DNA from: Thermogemmatispora tikiterensis
Lineage (GTDB): Bacteria > Chloroflexota > Ktedonobacteria > Ktedonobacterales > Ktedonobacteraceae
Direction of reading: 5' to 3'
DNA length: 64,000 bases
Assembly: GCF_003268475.1 (NCBI RefSeq)
Contig: NZ_MCIF01000002.1
Location: 2,577,312 to 2,641,311, forward strand
Part shown: positions 60,980 through 64,000 of the stretch, in pieces
Layout: the number at the start of each line of letters is the position of its first letter
How positions within the stretch are numbered: the first letter of the stretch is position 1
Translations under genes and position numbers: made by a program
The notes under the pieces: model-generated
What the model saw: the letters and a program-made list of their open reading frames with translations, nothing else
Told to the model about the DNA's origin: nothing
Database searches by the model: none

Positions 60980-63739
60980 TCACTCGTAACGCAGCACCTC
61001 TAGTGGACGCACACGCACCGCTCCCCAGGCGACAAGGGCCGCTACCGCCATCGAGAGAACCGCAGCCCCGACGATCAGCGCCAGGACGATGATCTCGCTG
61101 GTGCCCAGATTGAAATTAAAGACGAAGTGACCCAGCAGACTGAGTGCCAGACTCACCAGCAGCATAGCGAGGAAAGCCCCTACACCAGCGACGGTGCCGT
61201 TTTCAAGCAGGACCTCACCCAGGATCGAACGGCTGGTATAGCCTACCGCTTTGAGAATACCCAGCTCACGCCTTCGCTCTAGCATGGCCAGGCCCACAGC
61301 ATTGGCAATAATGACGATACCCGCGAAGAGCGAGAGCGAGGCGATGGCGCTCAGCGTCAGGATGATATAGCTCAGGAACTGGTTCACATAATCGCCAAGG
61401 TTCGCCAGATTGGTTACTGAGATGGCACCGGCAATGGCTTGCATGCGATCGAGGGCCTTGCCCAACTGGGCCGGATCGATCTTCAGGTAGTAGATGTTGG
61501 TGGCCTGGCCGCCAGGGCTGAGCGCACGCACCAGATCCAGGGACGCCAGCATCGCCCCAGAGGAGGCAAACCCTTGTGAGCGGTAAATGCCCACCACCGT
61601 CACTGTACGAACCAGCTTACCATCCTGGCTGACCAGGGTGAGTTTGCTGCCGAGATGGAGGTGGTTTTTCAGAGGAGCAAGCTGGAGAGCAGCCTGGGGC
61701 AAGAGCACGTTATCGCTAGCGGCATCCGCTGCACTGAGGTTGCGCCCCTGGACAACGGTGACTTCTTGAGACGGCACCTGGCCATGTGCCAGATCGTAAC
61801 CTTGCAGGCTTCCCAGGTAGAAGAGAGCAGCCTGATTTTCAAAGTTGTTCGGATTCGAAGACGCAGTTGCATTTTGGCGCAACAGCGTCTGCAGCGGCAC
61901 CCCGTCGATCGTCAATGGCAAGCAGGAGGTTATGATCAGATGCTGTCGATTCTGAACGCCGGGCACGCTGCTCCATTGCGCCTCTAACTGCTGAGCCTGG
62001 CGATCGTTAGCGGTCACAATGACATTAAACGAGACGATCCGCGCCAGCGAAGAATTAATGGCATCGCGCAGGTCCTGCCCCAGAATCAGGATTAGACCAA
62101 CCGTGAAGATGCCAACGAAGAGGGCCAGCATCGTGGTAGTGGTACGCGCCCGCTGCCGTCCGATATTACGCAAGGCCATCTTGATATTGGCCTTCCAGGT
62201 GGCGGGTAAGAAGACTACCACTAGCCCAGCCACGGCTGCCAGCAAGAGCAGCGAGCCAAAGACGGGCAGCACCAGGGTGATCAGGCCGGCAATCACCAGG
62301 GCCACCACAATCAAAGCGAGAAAGCCAATATTGAGCCGCTCCGGTACCGGCAGCAGACTAATGACAATAACAGCCAGGACAAAGAAGAGGCTGAGCAGGC
62401 CGAGGAAGATGAAGGTCCCATAGACGACGCCGATTCCCAGCCCAACGTTGTTGTTGAGCACTACAATAGCCATGCCACAAAAGAGCAGCGAGAGCAACAA
62501 GAGGAGACCAGCCGTGAGAGCATAACTGCCAGGGCGAAAGCCCTCCGGGAGATCGCGGATAACGCTCAGTGGGCGAATATTGGCCGCCTGAACGATCGGC
62601 ATCAGACCAAAGATGAGGGCGGTCCCCAGACCGATGAGCACTCCACCTACGAGGATGAGCGGGTCAAAGCTGACTGGCAGATTGAGCATAAAGAGGTGCA
62701 TGATCAGGCCGCGCGCCAGCAGACTGACCCCCAGGCCGATGGCAGAGCCAATCACTCCCCCAACGAGTCCAAGCAGGCCGGCCTCCAGACCAAAGAGCAG
62801 GTAAAGATCGCGCCGTCGATAGCCAGTGGTCTTAAGCATGGCGATCTCAGTGCGCCGTCTCAAGAGCAGCACCTGCATGGTGTGAACAATACCCACTCCT
62901 CCAATAAGCAGCGCCAGTAAACCAGCGATCTCCAGGAACTTGCGGATATAGTCAACCTGCTGCTCATCGGCCTTTAAAGCGTCCGTCGCCGTCTGCGTCG
63001 AGGCGTAATAGAACTGGTTCTGAACAGCCTTGGCTACTTGATCAGCACGAGCTTGATCGTTATTAGTCGATATATAAATGCTGTCATAAAGCAAAGGCTG
63101 GTCAGGGGCAGCTGTCTGATAGGTAGCCGCCGATAGGTACATAGTACTGCCCGCTGTGGCGGCCAGGCCCTCATCGGCGATGACGCCGGCAATGGTGACA
63201 TGGAAGATGCTTCCAGTACCAGTAGAGCTGTCAGGGCTGACATAGATGGTGAGACTATCCCCAACCTTGTAATGATATTGATCCAGAAAATTCTTGGTTA
63301 CCACCACCTGCTGCCCCTGGACCAGGCGAGCAAAGCTGCCGTCGGTGGGCTGGAGGAAGGTAGGTGAGGGAACCACAGGGAAGGTCTGAGGGTCAATCAC
63401 GATGAGAGAGAAGGCCTCACCAATACTTGCCGACAGTCGCGTCGAGGCGCGTGCCGTAATCACCGGGGTATAGGCGCTGATTTCTCCCTGCTCTTTGAGG
63501 CGCTCAAAGAAGGCCAGATCAGTGTTGTTGAAGGGATGAACATAGGCAGCGACCGCAACATCGCCCCCATTGGCCTCACGCACGTTGCTGGTAAAGGCCA
63601 GATTGATCATCTGGCCGACCAGTTCAAGCGAGACGATGGCCAGCACACCTACCGCAATACACAGAATCGCCAGCACACTGCGCTGACCACCCCTGAGAAG
63701 CGAACGCCAGGCATACTTGAAGTAGAGTGAGGCTTTCAT
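60980..63739 (-). CDS. ABC exporter permease, FtsX/MacB-like
   Basis: A 919-residue permease with two FtsX-type halves. Each half has a MacB-like extracellular domain (about 45-255 and 560-770) and a three- or four-helix membrane block; the segments IGGVGIVHTMQVLLLRRRTEIAMLKTTGYRR and the end MAVAALVAWGAVRVRPLEVLRYE mark the FtsX domains. Two blocks of membrane helices lie in the middle, so the topology is longer than simple MacB. Such exporters move lipoproteins, peptides or lipids, or work mechanically. The start overlaps the stop of the upstream ATPase by four bases (ATGA), giving translational coupling. Confidence 0.9.
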   Translation of the reverse strand: MKASLYFKYAWRSLLRGGQRSVLAILCIAVGVLAIVSLELVGQMINLAFTSNVREANGGDVAVAAYVHPFNNTDLAFFERLKEQGEISAYTPVITARASTRLSASIGEAFSLIVIDPQTFPVVPSPTFLQPTDGSFARLVQGQQVVVTKNFLDQYHYKVGDSLTIYVSPDSSTGTGSIFHVTIAGVIADEGLAATAGSTMYLSAATYQTAAPDQPLLYDSIYISTNNDQARADQVAKAVQNQFYYASTQTATDALKADEQQVDYIRKFLEIAGLLALLIGGVGIVHTMQVLLLRRRTEIAMLKTTGYRRRDLYLLFGLEAGLLGLVGGVIGSAIGLGVSLLARGLIMHLFMLNLPVSFDPLILVGGVLIGLGTALIFGLMPIVQAANIRPLSVIRDLPEGFRPGSYALTAGLLLLLSLLFCGMAIVVLNNNVGLGIGVVYGTFIFLGLLSLFFVLAVIVISLLPVPERLNIGFLALIVVALVIAGLITLVLPVFGSLLLLAAVAGLVVVFLPATWKANIKMALRNIGRQRARTTTTMLALFVGIFTVGLILILGQDLRDAINSSLARIVSFNVIVTANDRQAQQLEAQWSSVPGVQNRQHLIITSCLPLTIDGVPLQTLLRQNATASSNPNNFENQAALFYLGSLQGYDLAHGQVPSQEVTVVQGRNLSAADAASDNVLLPQAALQLAPLKNHLHLGSKLTLVSQDGKLVRTVTVVGIYRSQGFASSGAMLASLDLVRALSPGGQATNIYYLKIDPAQLGKALDRMQAIAGAISVTNLANLGDYVNQFLSYIILTLSAIASLSLFAGIVIIANAVGLAMLERRRELGILKAVGYTSRSILGEVLLENGTVAGVGAFLAMLLVSLALSLLGHFVFNFNLGTSEIIVLALIVGAAVLSMAVAALVAWGAVRVRPLEVLRYE

Positions 63740-64000
63740 GAGCGGATTGCCTCCTCCCTGAGCACCTCGATAGCGGCAATACGACCGTCAATAATGCGAA
63801 TGGCCCGATCGGCGTGGCTGGCCACCGTCGCATCATGCGTGGCAATAATAAAGGTTTTGCCAGTGGTCTGGCGCAAGTAAGCGATCAGCTGTAGCAGCTT
63901 CTCGCCGTTAGCAGCATCCAGATTCCCAGTAGGCTCATCAGCGATCACCAGGGGAGGATCGGTCGCAAGCGCGCGGGCAATGGCAACACGCTGCTGCTCG
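63736..64000 (-). CDS. ABC exporter ATPase, partial (LolD/MacB-type)
   Basis: The C-terminal 88 residues of an ATP-binding subunit; the N-terminus with Walker A is beyond the right edge. The end of the signature motif and the following helix (EQQRVAIARALATDPP), the Walker B (LVIADEPTGNLD) and the H-loop (IIATHDA) are seen. These match the LolD/MacB-type ATPases that pair with FtsX-like permeases. It is upstream of and overlaps the permease gene by four bases. Confidence 0.95.
   Translation of the reverse strand, partial: EQQRVAIARALATDPPLVIADEPTGNLDAANGEKLLQLIAYLRQTTGKTFIIATHDATVASHADRAIRIIDGRIAAIEVLREEAIRS

Overview
The window looks like a piece of a high-GC, monoderm bacterial chromosome from the phylum Chloroflexota, most likely class Ktedonobacteria (a Thermogemmatispora-like organism). 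This is inference from overall gene style (ftsZ with long tails, MurT/GatD lipid II amidation, T-box control of proS, many lipoproteins, extended -10 promoters) and not from a marker-gene comparison. Two parts can be separated: an integrated conjugative-type mobile element (about 1-18.4 kb, continuing past the left edge) and ordinary chromosomal backbone (about 18.45-64 kb).

Mobile element (1-18,449). A tyrosine recombinase (16648-17919, minus) lies next to the 3' end of a tRNA-Arg(TCG) gene (18376-18449, minus), the usual arrangement for an element integrated into a tRNA. Four to five short direct repeats between integrase and tRNA look like recombinase arm sites. Leftward lie a large actin-like ATPase (ParM type) with a small ribbon-helix-helix-like partner, a membrane-anchored SARP/BTAD-type regulator, a protein with a duplicated replication-relaxation domain, a HerA/TraG-type coupling ATPase, a PrgI-VirB4 fusion ATPase, a two-helix pilin-like protein, a TrbL/VirB6-like channel protein and two membrane coiled-coil proteins transcribed leftward. 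Together these form a DNA-transfer plus maintenance module. No classical MOB relaxase and no second att site are visible; both may lie beyond the left edge.

Backbone, 18.45-33.7 kb: a single-domain response regulator, ftsZ with a long N-terminal extension, a KGG-repeat stress protein, larB, a lipoprotein, mutM, a DUF3267 membrane zincin, rnz, an alpha/beta hydrolase, a degenerate alkaline-phosphatase-superfamily protein, a cytochrome P450, a GNAT enzyme and a membrane-anchored methyltransferase.

Backbone, 33.9-49.6 kb: an aldehyde dehydrogenase, a phospholipase D-like protein and a glutamine-synthetase-family enzyme (possibly amine/GABA catabolism), then cell-wall genes (DD-carboxypeptidase-like protein, phosphodiester glycosidase lipoprotein, murT-gatD), proS behind a T-box leader, csaA, and an unrecognised low-complexity protein divergent from an XRE regulator with a perfect palindromic operator.

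Backbone, 50-64 kb: a complete OpuC/OsmU-type compatible-solute ABC importer ending in a strong terminator, a GT-C glycosyltransferase, a small membrane protein, a DNA-methyltransferase remnant, a double GNAT protein, an isovaleryl-CoA-dehydrogenase-type enzyme, an intact alkaline-phosphatase-superfamily enzyme, and an ABC exporter (FtsX-type permease plus ATPase cut by the right edge).
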